Notes: generated by a model from the letters alone, not told the origin. A stretch of 43,045 bases of DNA from Lachnospiraceae bacterium (GCA_015057425.1 SVEL01000019.1:1-43045); one strand, 5' to 3'. Positions 9,904 to 20,019 are shown, counted from the first letter of the stretch. Made by a program: numbers and translations.

Positions 9904-11802
9904 CTATTCTGCTGATGAAGCTCCTACCTTGGTCCAATACTCATCATAGAGAGCATCTCCTTCTTTACCCAGATATTTATATACTGTACATCTGTCAAGA
10001 ACATCCGCTCCCGGGAATGCAACTTCATTATTTCTTACTGCTTCATCTTCAATAAGCTCTCTTGCTGATACGTTTGGTGTTGAATATGTAATATATTCAA
10101 AGTTAAGTAACGCAATCTCCGGATCACACATAAAATTAATCCATGCTTCTGCCGCTTCAAGATTTTCACAATCTTTTGCAATAACCCATGCATCAATCCA
10201 TACATTGGAACCTTCCTTTGGAACAACATATTCCAAGTCAGGATTTTCATCTTTCATATAGTTTGCTTCACCTGAATATATAACTCCAAGTGTTGCAGCA
10301 TTTCTTATCATTTTGTCTCTTACCTGGTCTATAACATATGCCTGAACTATAGGTTTCTGACTTATAAGTAAATCAGTTGCTTCCTGAAGTTCCTTTTCAT
10401 TCATAGTATTAATGCTATATCCAAGCTTTGACAAAGCTACACAATATGCATCTCTTACACTTGCCTGCATAAGAATCTGTCCGGAATACTTTTTATCAAA
10501 TAAAATATCCCAGCTGTTAATAAGACCTGACTCAACGTCTTCAGGATCAATCATAGTCTTATTATACATAATACCTACAGTTCCCCATGTATAAGGCACC
10601 GCATATTTATTATCCGGATCAAACTGTGCTGCACTTTCCATATATTCCGTACCAATGTGAACAAGATTTGGAATATTGGCTTTATTTATTTCTAACAAAA
10701 GATCATTTTCTATCATTTTCTCTATCATGTAATCTGATGGACAGATTACATCATAGCATCTTGCACCATTTGCAATGATAGGATACATTTCTTCGTTAGT
10801 TTCAAACTCTTCATAATTGACCTTGTATCCTGTTCTCTCTTCAAAGAGTTCGATAACTTCAGGGTCTATATATTCACCCCAGTTATATACATTGACTTCA
10901 CCAATATATGTACGTGCGTTTACACGGCTGTAAATAATTCCGCCAAATGCTCCTACAAATACTATAACACTTAAAGTTGCAGCAACCATCCTTCTGAACT
11001 TAATCTGCTTTGCTGTTCTTACAAGTCGCTTCTGTTGCTGTTTTTCACTTGGTTTTCTGTTAAGTAAAAACATAAGAATAAAAACAGTTATAAACATAAG
11101 TGTTGAAAGCGCATATATCTCCGGCTTAATACCTTTTCTTACTTCTGTATAAATCTTAGTTGAAAGAGTATCAATTCCCGGACCTCTTGTATAATGTGTA
11201 ATGATGAAATCATCAATAGACATTGTAAATGCCATAAGGAAACCGGAAAGTATTCCCGGCATCAGCTCCGGCAAAGTCACCTTAAAGAAAGCAACTATAG
11301 GTGATGCACCAAGGTCAAGAGCAGCTTCATACATACTGTTATCCATCTGCTTAACCTTTGGCATAATATTTAACACTGCATAAGGTATACAAAATGTTAT
11401 ATGACCTATAAGCACTGTTGTAAAACTAAGTTTAAGTCCTATTCCGATAAACAGAAGCATAAATGCAAGACCTGTAACGATTTCTGCATTTAACATAGGA
11501 ATATTGGTAACATTCATAAGAAGATTTCCTGTTACCTTTTTCATCTTCTGTATAGCAAGACACGCCATTGTGCCAAGAATAGTCGAAATTGTTGATGCAA
11601 GGAAAGCAATAATAAGTGTATTCTTCAATGCATCCATAATTGATTCATTTTGAAACAACTGAATATACCAATTAAATGTAAATCCGCTCCAATGACCAAG
11701 AATCTTAGAATCATTAAAGGATGATACGATTAACACAAAAATTGGCAAATATAAAAACAACACAATAAGTGCAAGATATACTTTCTTACCTATCTTATTC
11801 AT
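9904..11802 (-). CDS. potCD: Polyamine ABC transporter permease fused to substrate-binding protein (PotC-PotD)
   Basis: 632 residues holding two normally separate subunits. Residues 1-250 are a PotC permease: six membrane segments and the EAA loop that docks to the ATPase (EAALDLGASP ... LPELMPG, about 159-183). A basic linker (250-271) leads to an extra membrane helix (273-292), then a PotD-type binding domain from about 303 (VYNWGEYIDPEVIELFEE ... PYTWGTVGIMYNKT ... WIDAWVIAKDCENLEAAEAWINF). The extra helix replaces a lipoprotein anchor and places the binding domain outside the membrane. The family imports spermidine/putrescine; exact preference is not visible. Start has AAAGGATAA upstream and lies 7 bp after potB. 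Confidence 0.94.
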   Translation of the reverse strand: MNKIGKKVYLALIVLFLYLPIFVLIVSSFNDSKILGHWSGFTFNWYIQLFQNESIMDALKNTLIIAFLASTISTILGTMACLAIQKMKKVTGNLLMNVTNIPMLNAEIVTGLAFMLLFIGIGLKLSFTTVLIGHITFCIPYAVLNIMPKVKQMDNSMYEAALDLGASPIVAFFKVTLPELMPGILSGFLMAFTMSIDDFIITHYTRGPGIDTLSTKIYTEVRKGIKPEIYALSTLMFITVFILMFLLNRKPSEKQQQKRLVRTAKQIKFRRMVAATLSVIVFVGAFGGIIYSRVNARTYIGEVNVYNWGEYIDPEVIELFEERTGYKVNYEEFETNEEMYPIIANGARCYDVICPSDYMIEKMIENDLLLEINKANIPNLVHIGTEYMESAAQFDPDNKYAVPYTWGTVGIMYNKTMIDPEDVESGLINSWDILFDKKYSGQILMQASVRDAYCVALSKLGYSINTMNEKELQEATDLLISQKPIVQAYVIDQVRDKMIRNAATLGVIYSGEANYMKDENPDLEYVVPKEGSNVWIDAWVIAKDCENLEAAEAWINFMCDPEIALLNFEYITYSTPNVSARELIEDEAVRNNEVAFPGADVLDRCTVYKYLGKEGDALYDEYWTKVGASSAE

Positions 11803-11809
11803 CTATGTA

Positions 11810-12625
11810 TTATCCTTTCTTGTTTTCTCTGTCATACTTCATGGAAAATGCCATATTTATCACTATAAATACCATAAGTACAAGTGATAAACCTGCAGCA
11901 AGGTTAAGGTTGTCAGCTTTTACTTTATTTTCAATAAGGTTACCTATAAGTAAAAGCTTTCCTCCACCTAAAATATCTGAAATAACAAATGTTGTAAGTG
12001 CAGGTACAAATACCATAATAATACCACTTATAATTCCCGGCATACTTAACGGAATAATTACTTTCCACAATGTCTGCAAATAATTTGCTCCCAAATCTCT
12101 TGCAGCGTTAATTGTATTATCATCGATTTTGACTAAAACATTATAAATAGGCAACACCATAAATGGAAGATAATCATATACCATACCAAGAACTATGGCT
12201 GATGGTGTATTTATAATGTTAAACCCAGGCAAATGTAAAAATGCAAGTGTCTGGTCCAAAATACCATTTACATCTAAAATTGCCTGCCATGCATATGTTC
12301 TCAAAAGGAAATTCATCCACATAGGAAGAATAAATAAAAATACTATAAATCCGCTTTTGCTGATATTCATATTACGAAGTATAAGAGCCAGCGGATATGA
12401 TAAAAGCAAACAAACTAACGTACTTAATACAGAAAGCTCAATTGAAAGAAATAAAGCTTCATAATATGTAGGTTCAAGTATTGTTGCAATATTATCTAAT
12501 GTAAATCCACCATCCCCATTAGTAAATCCATAGTAAAATATGAAAATAAGGGGAATGATTATAAAAGCTGCTATCCAGACAATATATGGGCCTGAAAGCA
12601 AAGCTTTACTTCTGCCCTTATTCAT
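11810..12625 (-). CDS. potB: Spermidine/putrescine ABC transporter permease PotB
   Basis: 271 residues with six predicted membrane helices and the ABC-importer EAA loop ([20 protein letters not shown], about 174-193, then SMPGI). It would pair with the PotC half of the downstream fusion to form the translocation channel. Its ATG overlaps the 3' end of potA by 8 bp, which implies translational coupling, and its stop is 7 bp before potCD. Confidence 0.95.
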   Translation of the reverse strand: MNKGRSKALLSGPYIVWIAAFIIIPLIFIFYYGFTNGDGGFTLDNIATILEPTYYEALFLSIELSVLSTLVCLLLSYPLALILRNMNISKSGFIVFLFILPMWMNFLLRTYAWQAILDVNGILDQTLAFLHLPGFNIINTPSAIVLGMVYDYLPFMVLPIYNVLVKIDDNTINAARDLGANYLQTLWKVIIPLSMPGIISGIIMVFVPALTTFVISDILGGGKLLLIGNLIENKVKADNLNLAAGLSLVLMVFIVINMAFSMKYDRENKKG

Positions 12626-13694
12626 CGATATTCACAGCCTCCTCATCTTCAGATTCAGGTTTGTTCATTATCTGGATGTTAAACGGATCAACGTCGATAC
12701 CTACTTCTGTACCTACCGGCTGGAACTTTGTGCTCTGAACAAGCCATTCATAGCCATTTGACATAACTTCCATTTCATAATGAACACCTTTAAATATAAG
12801 GTGTGTTACACGACCCTTGATAATACCCTTATCAGGTTCAACAAGATTAACATCTTCAGGTCTGATAACAACGTCTACAGGTTTGTTTGTTCCGAAACCT
12901 TCATCAACACACTTAAACTTTGTTCCGAGAATTTCAACAACTCTGTCTTCTATCATAGTTGCAGGAATAATATTACTATCACCGATAAAGTCTGCAACAA
13001 AGGCATTTTCAGGTTCATTATATATCATTTCCGGTGTTCCTACCTGCTGTATGTAACCCTGATTCATTACTACGACCGTATCTGACATAGTAAGTGCTTC
13101 TTCCTGATCATGTGTAACGTATATAAATGTAATTCCAAGTTCATTTTTTAATCTGATAAGCTCGTACTGCATGTCCTGTCTAAGTTTTAAATCAAGAGCA
13201 CCTAAAGGCTCATCAAGCAAAAGAACTCTCGGCTCATTTACAATAGCTCTTGCTATTGCAATTCGCTGCTGCTGACCGCCACTTAATGAGTCAGCCATTC
13301 TATTTTCAAAACCATCAAGATTAACAAGTTTTAACGCATACTTAATCTTATCATTTATGTATGCCTTGCTCTTCTTTTTGATTTTTAATCCAAATGCTAT
13401 ATTTTCAGCTATTGTCATATGACTGAATAACGCATACTTCTGGAATACCGTATTTAACTGTCTTTTATTAGGTGGAAGATTGGTAATATCCTTCCCTTCA
13501 AATATGATACTTCCTGAATCGGGAGTTTCAAAACCGCCAATAAGACGAAGTGTAGTTGTCTTACCACAGCCACTTGGGCCTAAAAGCGTAAGAAATTCAT
13601 TGTCCCTAATATAGAGATTTAAATCATCTAATATTAAGTTTTTCCCGTATGATTTAGATATCCCCACTAAATCAATTAATTTTTCGTTATTCAT
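12618..13694 (-). CDS. potA: Spermidine/putrescine ABC transporter ATPase PotA
   Basis: 358 residues. Walker A GPSGCGKT (39-46), Q-loop in [10 protein letters not shown], signature LSGGQQQR (137-144), Walker B VLLLDEP (157-163) and the switch histidine in YVTHDQEEA are all present. A C-terminal TOBE-type regulatory region follows (from about 240). It energises polyamine import with PotB and PotCD. It is the first gene of the head-to-tail run reaching metA. The nearest ribosome site (AAAGGA) is about 15 nt from the ATG, an unusually long spacing. Confidence 0.95.
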   Translation of the reverse strand: MNNEKLIDLVGISKSYGKNLILDDLNLYIRDNEFLTLLGPSGCGKTTTLRLIGGFETPDSGSIIFEGKDITNLPPNKRQLNTVFQKYALFSHMTIAENIAFGLKIKKKSKAYINDKIKYALKLVNLDGFENRMADSLSGGQQQRIAIARAIVNEPRVLLLDEPLGALDLKLRQDMQYELIRLKNELGITFIYVTHDQEEALTMSDTVVVMNQGYIQQVGTPEMIYNEPENAFVADFIGDSNIIPATMIEDRVVEILGTKFKCVDEGFGTNKPVDVVIRPEDVNLVEPDKGIIKGRVTHLIFKGVHYEMEVMSNGYEWLVQSTKFQPVGTEVGIDVDPFNIQIMNKPESEDEEAVNIDE

Positions 13695-13819
13695 TTTTAA
13701 CTATCAACATCCTTTCTCTTGTATATTACATATTTTTCATATGCTGAATTTTTATTTTATCATAAAATTTATGGTTTTTAAAGTATTTCCACATAAGTAT
13801 TTTGTATAAATATTATATT

Positions 13820-14479
13820 TTATAATACCTTACTTCCGTTAGCCGTAAGCTTAAATTTCATACCAAGTACTTCGGCACCTCTGCGACACATAATCATCCT
13901 GTCCAAAAAGATTTCAAAATAGTCAAGAACTGAACAAATTTCTTCATCCAATGTTATATCCATATGTATAACCTTCTTCTCTTTATCAACTTCGACAAAT
14001 GACTGTACTGCAGCATAATTAACTCTGTCATGTATATCAAAACTTGCTTTCGTCTTGCTTCTTACTCTGTTTCTTCTTACATCAGTCTTGTCAGCAATTA
14101 TAAGAGCTGCAGACACTGCCGTAGCCGCATTTCCTGTCTTTTCATCATGATTACCGATGGCTGAAACTATAACTGCTATATCTTCCGGATCCATTCCCAA
14201 GTCTCTGAGTATATTAAATGCCATAATCGCACCATTATGAGCATGGTCATGACGATTTACGGAATTGCCTATATCATGCATAAATCCGGCTATTCTTGCA
14301 AGTTCAATTTCCTTTTCCGAATAATCTAACTCTTTAAGTATCTTAGCAGCAACCTCAGCCACCTTCACACCATGAGCAATAGAATGGTCAGTATATCCCA
14401 ATGCGCCGAGCACATGGTTTCCCATCTCTATATATGTTCTGATTTCCTGATTATCATAAATATCCTTATAAGTTATCAT
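13820..14479 (-). CDS. HD-domain phosphohydrolase
   Basis: 219 residues. The HD metal-binding set is visible: His36 (IAHGVKV), His68-Asp69 (FMHDIGNSVNRHDHAHNG), His111-Asp112 (GNHDEKTG) and Asp130 (IIADKTDVRR). Such proteins hydrolyse phosphomonoesters, nucleotides or nucleotide second messengers. The ADKTDVRRNR segment is common in an uncharacterised Clostridia group, so no substrate can be named. Start chosen at ATG after AAGGAGAGG. It appears monocistronic, between the gdhA terminator and potA. Confidence 0.85.
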   Translation of the reverse strand: MITYKDIYDNQEIRTYIEMGNHVLGALGYTDHSIAHGVKVAEVAAKILKELDYSEKEIELARIAGFMHDIGNSVNRHDHAHNGAIMAFNILRDLGMDPEDIAVIVSAIGNHDEKTGNAATAVSAALIIADKTDVRRNRVRSKTKASFDIHDRVNYAAVQSFVEVDKEKKVIHMDITLDEEICSVLDYFEIFLDRMIMCRRGAEVLGMKFKLTANGSKVL

Positions 14480-14590
14480 TTTTTCAACCTCTCCTTCTTT
14501 TTTAAGGATTGACTTATGTCACAAACTCATAAGCCACATATGGTTATTATATCATAATTTCCCAAAAACACACCCATAATATTAAGATTA

Positions 14591-14634
14591 TCTGCGATGT
14601 GTGTGTAGCAGAGGCGCTACACACACATCGCAGA
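14591..14634. repeat. Perfect 19-bp hairpin downstream of gdhA
   Basis: TCTGCGATGTGTGTGTAGC (14591-14609) is followed by a 6-nt loop and its exact complement (14616-14634). Neither side has a T-run, so it is not a standard terminator. It lies between the gdhA terminator and the HD-hydrolase start. Confidence 0.8.
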
Positions 14635-14641
14635 AAGATAA

Positions 14642-14670
14642 ATACCGCACAGAAAATATCTGTGCGGTAT
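14642..14670 (-). terminator. Terminator after gdhA
   Basis: Perfect 12-bp arms ATACCGCACAGA / TCTGTGCGGTAT with loop AAATA, 32 bp after the gdhA stop. Minus-strand continuation is TTTATC, a weak T-tract. Confidence 0.7.
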
Positions 14671-14702
14671 AATACTCCAATTTTATTATACAAAGGTATG
14701 TA

Positions 14703-16052
14703 TTAGAATACACCCTGAGCTAACATAGCTTCTGCAACCTTCTTAAAGCCTGCGATGTTACCACCGGCAACTAAATTATATCCTAAACCGTACTCTTCTG
14801 CAGCCTTTGCACTTGCATCATGAATACCAATCATAATCTGATGTAACTTAGCATCTACTTCTTCTGCTGTCCAGCTGTATCTTTCACTGTTCTGGCTCAT
14901 TTCAAGACCTGAAACAAGAACACCACCTGCGTTAACAGCCTTTGATGGAGCAACGATAACATTTTCTTCTGCTAATAAATATCTGAGTGCATCATTTGTT
15001 GTTGGCATATTAGCAACTTCGATATAGTACTTAACGCCATTAGCAACGATTTTCTTAGCTTCATCCATATTAACATCGTTCTGTGTAGCACATGGCATAA
15101 CAACGTCTACCTTCTGTCCCCATGGTTTCTGTCCCGGGAAGAACTGGCATCCAAACTTATCAGCGTAATCCTGTACTTTATCACGACCTGATGCTCTCAT
15201 CTCTAAAAGATAATCTATTTTTTCTTCTGTAACGATTCCGTCAGGATCATAGATATATCCGTCAGGACCTGATAATGTAACTGCCTTACCGCCTAATTCA
15301 GCGATTTTCTTAGCAGCACCCCATGCTACGTTACCGAAACCTGATAATGCAAATGTCTTACCTTCAATTGTTTCGCCTTCATGCTTAAGAACTTCTACAG
15401 CATAGTATACAGCACCGAAACCTGTAGCTTCAGGACGGATTAATGAACCACCGTATGATAATCCCTTACCTGTAAGTGTACCGTTTTCAAATGCCGCTCT
15501 GATACGGCGATACTGTCCATACATATAACCGATTTCTTTTCCGCCTACACCGATATCTCCAGCCGGAACGTCTACATCAGGACCGATATGACGATATAAC
15601 TCTGTCATAAATGCCTGACAGAATCTCATAATTTCTCCATCACTCTTACCACGTGGGTCGAAGTTAGAACCACCCTTAGCACCACCCATTGGAAGTGTTG
15701 TTAAGCTGTTCTTAAATGTCTGTTCAAAACCAAGGAACTTCATGATTGATAAGTTTACAGATGGATGGAAACGTAAACCACCCTTGTATGGTCCTATAGC
15801 ACCATTGAACTGTACACGGTAACCACGATTAACCTGTGTCTGACCATTGTCATCTACCCATGCTACTCTAAACTCAATCACTCTTTCAGGCTCGCACATT
15901 CTTTCAAGAAGAGCTGCCTTCTTATATACTTCTTCATTTTTTTCAACGACAGGTTTAAGTGAAGATAATACTTCTTCTACTGCCTGATGAAATTCTGGTT
16001 CATTAGGGTTGTTCGCTACAACCTTTTCAATTACCTCATCAACATATGACAT
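14703..16052 (-). CDS. gdhA: NADP-specific glutamate dehydrogenase
   Basis: 449 residues, the standard length for the hexameric NADP-linked enzyme that makes glutamate from 2-oxoglutarate and ammonia. The catalytic lysine is in PMGGAKGGSNFDP (Lys126); the substrate lysines are in GPYKGGLRFHP; the Rossmann motif is GFGNVAWGAA. Start follows AAAGGAGGACACGCAA. It has its own promoter and terminator and is the main ammonia-assimilation gene seen here. Confidence 0.97.
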   Translation of the reverse strand: MSYVDEVIEKVVANNPNEPEFHQAVEEVLSSLKPVVEKNEEVYKKAALLERMCEPERVIEFRVAWVDDNGQTQVNRGYRVQFNGAIGPYKGGLRFHPSVNLSIMKFLGFEQTFKNSLTTLPMGGAKGGSNFDPRGKSDGEIMRFCQAFMTELYRHIGPDVDVPAGDIGVGGKEIGYMYGQYRRIRAAFENGTLTGKGLSYGGSLIRPEATGFGAVYYAVEVLKHEGETIEGKTFALSGFGNVAWGAAKKIAELGGKAVTLSGPDGYIYDPDGIVTEEKIDYLLEMRASGRDKVQDYADKFGCQFFPGQKPWGQKVDVVMPCATQNDVNMDEAKKIVANGVKYYIEVANMPTTNDALRYLLAEENVIVAPSKAVNAGGVLVSGLEMSQNSERYSWTAEEVDAKLHQIMIGIHDASAKAAEEYGLGYNLVAGGNIAGFKKVAEAMLAQGVF

Positions 16053-16110
16053 TTGCGTGTCCTCCTTTTTTGCTTTCGCAAGTTAAACTTTTAAATTAAT
16101 CACGTGGATT

Positions 16111-16138
16111 ATTATAGTATAACTTTTTTTCATATGCA
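16111..16138 (-). promoter_or_regulatory. gdhA promoter
   Basis: Minus strand TTGCAT, 16-bp spacer, TATAAT (-10 at 16111-16116), about 55 bp before the gdhA start. The -10 is consensus and the -35 is weak. The surrounding upstream DNA is nearly pure A/T. Confidence 0.55.
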
Positions 16139-16207
16139 ATAAAAATTTGATAATTTTTTCAATTTTTTTCAATATATTTTTGTTATTTTTTTAACTATAT
16201 TATATGC

Positions 16208-16236
16208 ATAAAAAGGAACAAGTTGCCTTGTCCCTT
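16208..16236 (-). terminator. Terminator after the 16237-16911 lipoprotein gene
   Basis: AAAAGG-ACAAG pairs with CTTGT-CCTTTT across a short loop with one mismatch, followed on the minus strand by TTTTTATG. It begins right after the stop codon. Confidence 0.6.
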
Positions 16237-16911
16237 TTACTTGATAACTTCATATAATTCTTTCAATTCTCCATCGGATTCACATGCTGTTTTAAAATCA
16301 GCATTGATTTTATTTTCCATTGCTTTTAATTCAGAGTCACTATCAAAGCTTGCAATAAACTTTTCCAGACTGTCCATCTCTGACTGCGTAAGCATATTGT
16401 GAATCTTGTAACTGCCATCCTCCTGTTCCTTTACCTGAACATACGAGTAGCTTGGCGCCGGTGTCGGGATTCCTTTATACTTATATTTAAAAGTTATAAA
16501 GATAACATTATCACATATATCTGCATTTTCTTCTATCTTATAACAAACAATATCCTGATATTCATCAATATACTTTCCGTAGCTTTCAAGAGTATTACTG
16601 CTGATACCCTCCATACTGTCTACACACAACTTTAATGCCTCAATATCAGCTTCCTGCTTGGCATAATAATATGCTTTTATAACTTCAAGTATCTTGGAGT
16701 CATCCGGTTCTTTTTCTATAACATACTTAACAGGTTCTTCTGTTGTCGTAATTACAACTGAAGTTGTTTCATCTTCCGTAGTATCAACAACTGTCTTTTC
16801 CGATTCTTTCTTTCCACAGGCCGTTACAGAAAATGATACAAATATCAAAACTGTTAAAATAATAGCTAACCCGGAGAAAATATATTCTTTTTTAGAATTG
16901 TATAATTTCAT
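16237..16911 (-). CDS. Putative lipoprotein, function unknown
   Basis: 224 residues from the ATG at 16911, preceded at 6 nt by GGAG. The basic N-terminus, hydrophobic stretch and lipobox VTAC (Cys32) indicate a lipid-anchored surface protein. A Thr/Glu-rich spacer (about 40-60) follows, then a globular region of about 150 residues with the style of small DUF4878-like or nuclear-transport-factor-like folds (VIKAYYYAKQEADIEALKLCVD; VFITFKYKYKG), which I cannot assign firmly. Transcribed toward gdhA but separated by a terminator. Confidence 0.75.
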   Translation of the reverse strand: MKLYNSKKEYIFSGLAIILTVLIFVSFSVTACGKKESEKTVVDTTEDETTSVVITTTEEPVKYVIEKEPDDSKILEVIKAYYYAKQEADIEALKLCVDSMEGISSNTLESYGKYIDEYQDIVCYKIEENADICDNVIFITFKYKYKGIPTPAPSYSYVQVKEQEDGSYKIHNMLTQSEMDSLEKFIASFDSDSELKAMENKINADFKTACESDGELKELYEVIK

Positions 16912-17024
16912 ATCTTTCTCCACACATTAATTGCATATGTGCATATTGGCACAACAATGATATATTACCAAATTTATACTAATGTGTAAATAAAAATTTT
17001 ACTCATAAACACAATTATTTTAAC

Positions 17025-17053
17025 TTGAGTGAATGAAAAAATTGTGATATATT
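17025..17053 (+). promoter_or_regulatory. Promoter of tRNA-Arg
   Basis: TTGAGT, 17-bp spacer, TATATT, with the -10 ending 11 bp before the tRNA. Spacing and position are those of a sigma-A stable-RNA promoter. Confidence 0.75.
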
Positions 17054-17064
17054 ACTCTCAGTAC

Positions 17065-17136
17065 GCACCCATAGCTCAATGGATAAAGCGCTGCCCTCCG
17101 GAGGCAGATATGCAGGTTCGATTCCTGCTGGGTGCG
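17065..17136 (+). tRNA. tRNA-Arg (anticodon CCG)
   Basis: The cloverleaf is complete: acceptor GCACCCA/TGGGTGC, D arm GCTCAATGGATAAAGC, anticodon stem CTGCC/GGCAG with loop CTCCGGA (anticodon CCG at 17098-17100), and T arm GCAGG-TTCGATT-CCTGC. CCA is not encoded. It decodes CGG, a rare codon in an AT-rich genome. It is the only RNA gene on the plus strand here and sits 7 bp from the convergent DUF5688 gene's stop. Confidence 0.97.
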
Positions 17137-17142
17137 CTTATT

Positions 17143-18054
17143 TTATGTCAAAATCAAATCTATCTTTCTGGAATAATAATATGCATGGTCGCTCAATATC
17201 TCACCGCGAACCACCTCTGTTTTATTGACTTCACACACAAGCTTTGTAAGTTCATCCTTGGAGCTTTGTTCCTCTTCAACGGGTATAATTATAACTTCAT
17301 GAACCGAGCTCGGCAATATATACAAATCCTTATCAAGTTTCTGTGCCAACCGGCTCAAAACATTCTCATAAAGTATACAGCCTGCACCATAAAACTTCTG
17401 TTGATTGGTCAGAACATACATCTTTGAATTGTATGGTATATCTGAATCACACAATTCCTCAGGACGCCATGAAACTTTTGAATCTGCAAGCATCTCGTTA
17501 ATAACCTGATCCATCGTACTAAGCTTGTATGGTAATAGAACCGGCGTATTTGCCATAGCCACTGTATATAACTCTTTCTTAGTTATCCCCCACATTTTAA
17601 GGTGAGAATTGTGAATAACTGCTATCGCATTGCCGCTGTTGGTATCATCCAACATATAATAGAAAATAATGGCAAAATCAAGATACTTAACGTATGTAAC
17701 ATCCTTTAAAAACTTATCATTGAACTTTCTACCCACTAATCTGTATACAATTCTGTCTTTTACTAAATCAAAATTAGAAAACTTGTCTATGTCAAATTCT
17801 AACTTTCCGTAATGATTTTCGTAAACATAGCAAATTTCCTGTACAATATCTTCCATACTTCTTCCTAACTTAAAATCTTTATAGTAGTCGTTAAGATATA
17901 CTGTAGGAGATACAGGTTGTTCTTTAGAAACAATAATAAGTGCATCTAATTCAATATCATTGCTTTTAATAACTTTTCTGACATTAATCTCCTTGTCATC
18001 ATAAGTGCTTTTCATCACATCTTTAATGTGACAGATAAATTCTTGGTATTCCAT
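17143..18054 (-). CDS. DUF5688 family protein
   Basis: 303 residues, soluble, no signal or membrane segment. The pattern (YLNDYYKDFKLGRSMEDIV near the N-terminus; YRLVGRKFN; FAIIFYYML; MYVLTNQQKFYGAGCILYE; LPSSVHEVIIIP near the C-terminus) is that of DUF5688, found almost only in Lachnospiraceae and relatives, often in many copies per genome. No function is known. Start follows AAGGAGAACATA. The C-terminal part resembles immunity or effector-like domains only in its patchy distribution. Confidence 0.85.
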   Translation of the reverse strand: MEYQEFICHIKDVMKSTYDDKEINVRKVIKSNDIELDALIIVSKEQPVSPTVYLNDYYKDFKLGRSMEDIVQEICYVYENHYGKLEFDIDKFSNFDLVKDRIVYRLVGRKFNDKFLKDVTYVKYLDFAIIFYYMLDDTNSGNAIAVIHNSHLKMWGITKKELYTVAMANTPVLLPYKLSTMDQVINEMLADSKVSWRPEELCDSDIPYNSKMYVLTNQQKFYGAGCILYENVLSRLAQKLDKDLYILPSSVHEVIIIPVEEEQSSKDELTKLVCEVNKTEVVRGEILSDHAYYYSRKIDLILT

Positions 18055-18200
18055 ATTATGTTCTCCTTATATAATTATTCAGACACACAACTCCCCAGTC
18101 ACGAATCTGATATAGACATAATACCACCTTTTTCGACAAATGTCAACATATTAATATGTGATAATTCATATTTTCTAAGCAACATATATATTATTTAGTT

Positions 18201-19991
18201 TTACTGTTTTAATTTCAATATTCTTACAAGTCCTTCTATTTCCTGTATAATTTCATATCCGTCAGCAAGTTTTTCTTTCTGATATTCTTCTATTTTAGGT
18301 TGGTCACCGCTTATTCTCAAATCATACACAACATATTCACAGCGGTTTTTTGTTCCTATCTGGTATATATTATGTCTGTCAGATAAAGGTACAACAAAAT
18401 ATGATGACGCCTCTACTGATGCATCTTCAGGTATCGTCTCTTCAAGAGTTTTTCGAATAAGATCACTTTTTTCTTCTTCATAAGTGTAATTTATAATATA
18501 GTAATGCTTTGCGGTAATTGATGATGTAAATGTTATCATTACACCGAACACCATCATAAATGCAAGAAATACATTTCTTCTGTGTTGCTTTTTACCCGAA
18601 TCATTTTCTGCAAAATACAAAATCACCATAAAAAGTAATAATGACATAGAACCATATCCATACTGGTAATATATATTGTACTGGTACAAATATGATGTAA
18701 TAAAATGTAGTAATAAATACGGTAAAATCAATATATAATTTACCATTTTTCTTCCCAGTACCGGTACAAAGCAAAGAGGAATCATAGTCCAAAGAAGAAA
18801 CTCTGCTTTTTCCTCTTGCATAATATTTGCAAAAAAGTATGTCGGATTTTTAATAATATTAACTACCATACTAAAGATTGAATCATCCTTATTTGCAAGA
18901 AATGCTCCAAATCTTCCTGTCATTGCACCATCGCCCATTTCACCAAGATATTTTACTACAAATATAAAATAAAGCATTATAAAGGTAAACATTATAATGG
19001 CTCTAACCTTTTCTTTCTTCATTTTATATGCAAATATATAGTAAAGAGCCACACAGCCTGCGTAAACTGCCGCATCTTCCTTTACACCACATACAAGAAT
19101 CATACAGATAACTGAAGGTATAAGTTTTCGCTTTTCCATAAAATATATGAACCAAAAAATCACCAGCGGTAAAAACTTGTTTTCATGAAAATCATAAAAC
19201 AAGCCTCCCGACATCGTCGGATATAACAGGTAAACAACACAAATAACCGTTGTAAATAAATTGGAAAGCTTTTTCTCTTTACATATAAGATAAAGCGGAA
19301 CTACAGCTCCTGCAAGCAAAAGAACCTGGGATACAAGAATTGTAGCCGGTGACGGAAAAATACAATATATAGGTAACAATATATATAATATCGGAGACAT
19401 ATGAACATCCAAATGCGACAGCAGCATATTTCTTTCGCATGTAGTATACGGAATAAGACAATCTTTCATATAATAATACATCTGCGAAAATATACCAAAA
19501 TCATAGCATGGACTTTTTAAAGATAAATATCTGATAAGTGTAAGCATCATCAAATATGCCATCCAAAGAATTAATACCATCATAACTATAACCTTTGATG
19601 TAAGATTACCTATCTTCACATTATCTGTATACTTTGCAAATCTTTTAAAAGTATATCCTGCAAGGATAAAAACAAAGATAAAAATAGCAAGACACATATA
19701 GATACTCGCTTTATTAATAACCATAAAAGTCGTGTATAAAGGCACAACGAAAAGACACAGAACCACATCTGTGTACCATCTTTTAAGCAGCACATTAGCA
19801 TTTGTCAGGACTACAACCACAAGCAAAAAAATAAAAACAAATGCTTTTGTTTCCACATGTGTTACATAGCTTATATAGAAAATATCATTTTCCGTATTGA
19901 TAAGCATAAACAACATTGCTGTAATACACCATGCCAAAAAAAGCCTAAAGCCCCATAATTCATATGTTTTAATCTCTGAATTTCCCTTCAT
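18201..19991 (-). CDS. DUF2079 polytopic membrane protein
   Basis: 596 residues with about a dozen membrane helices. The family signatures are clear: YDFGIFSQMYYYMKD, HLDVHMSPILYILLPIY, FYDFHENKFLPLVIFW and GVKEDAAVYAG. DUF2079 belongs to the GT-C-like membrane glycosyltransferase group on architecture; no substrate is established. A C-terminal non-membrane domain (about 500-596) follows the last helix. Start ATG lies after GGCAGGGAA. Transcribed after efp, from which it is separated by a terminator. Confidence 0.85.
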   Translation of the reverse strand: MKGNSEIKTYELWGFRLFLAWCITAMLFMLINTENDIFYISYVTHVETKAFVFIFLLVVVVLTNANVLLKRWYTDVVLCLFVVPLYTTFMVINKASIYMCLAIFIFVFILAGYTFKRFAKYTDNVKIGNLTSKVIVMMVLILWMAYLMMLTLIRYLSLKSPCYDFGIFSQMYYYMKDCLIPYTTCERNMLLSHLDVHMSPILYILLPIYCIFPSPATILVSQVLLLAGAVVPLYLICKEKKLSNLFTTVICVVYLLYPTMSGGLFYDFHENKFLPLVIFWFIYFMEKRKLIPSVICMILVCGVKEDAAVYAGCVALYYIFAYKMKKEKVRAIIMFTFIMLYFIFVVKYLGEMGDGAMTGRFGAFLANKDDSIFSMVVNIIKNPTYFFANIMQEEKAEFLLWTMIPLCFVPVLGRKMVNYILILPYLLLHFITSYLYQYNIYYQYGYGSMSLLLFMVILYFAENDSGKKQHRRNVFLAFMMVFGVMITFTSSITAKHYYIINYTYEEEKSDLIRKTLEETIPEDASVEASSYFVVPLSDRHNIYQIGTKNRCEYVVYDLRISGDQPKIEEYQKEKLADGYEIIQEIEGLVRILKLKQ

Positions 19992-20019
19992 TTCCCTGCC
20001 TCGTTCCTATAAAGTAAGA

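Noticed and set aside
17029..17427. 132-codon plus-strand ORF
   Set aside because: Reads through the tRNA-Arg gene and the antisense of the DUF5688 gene.
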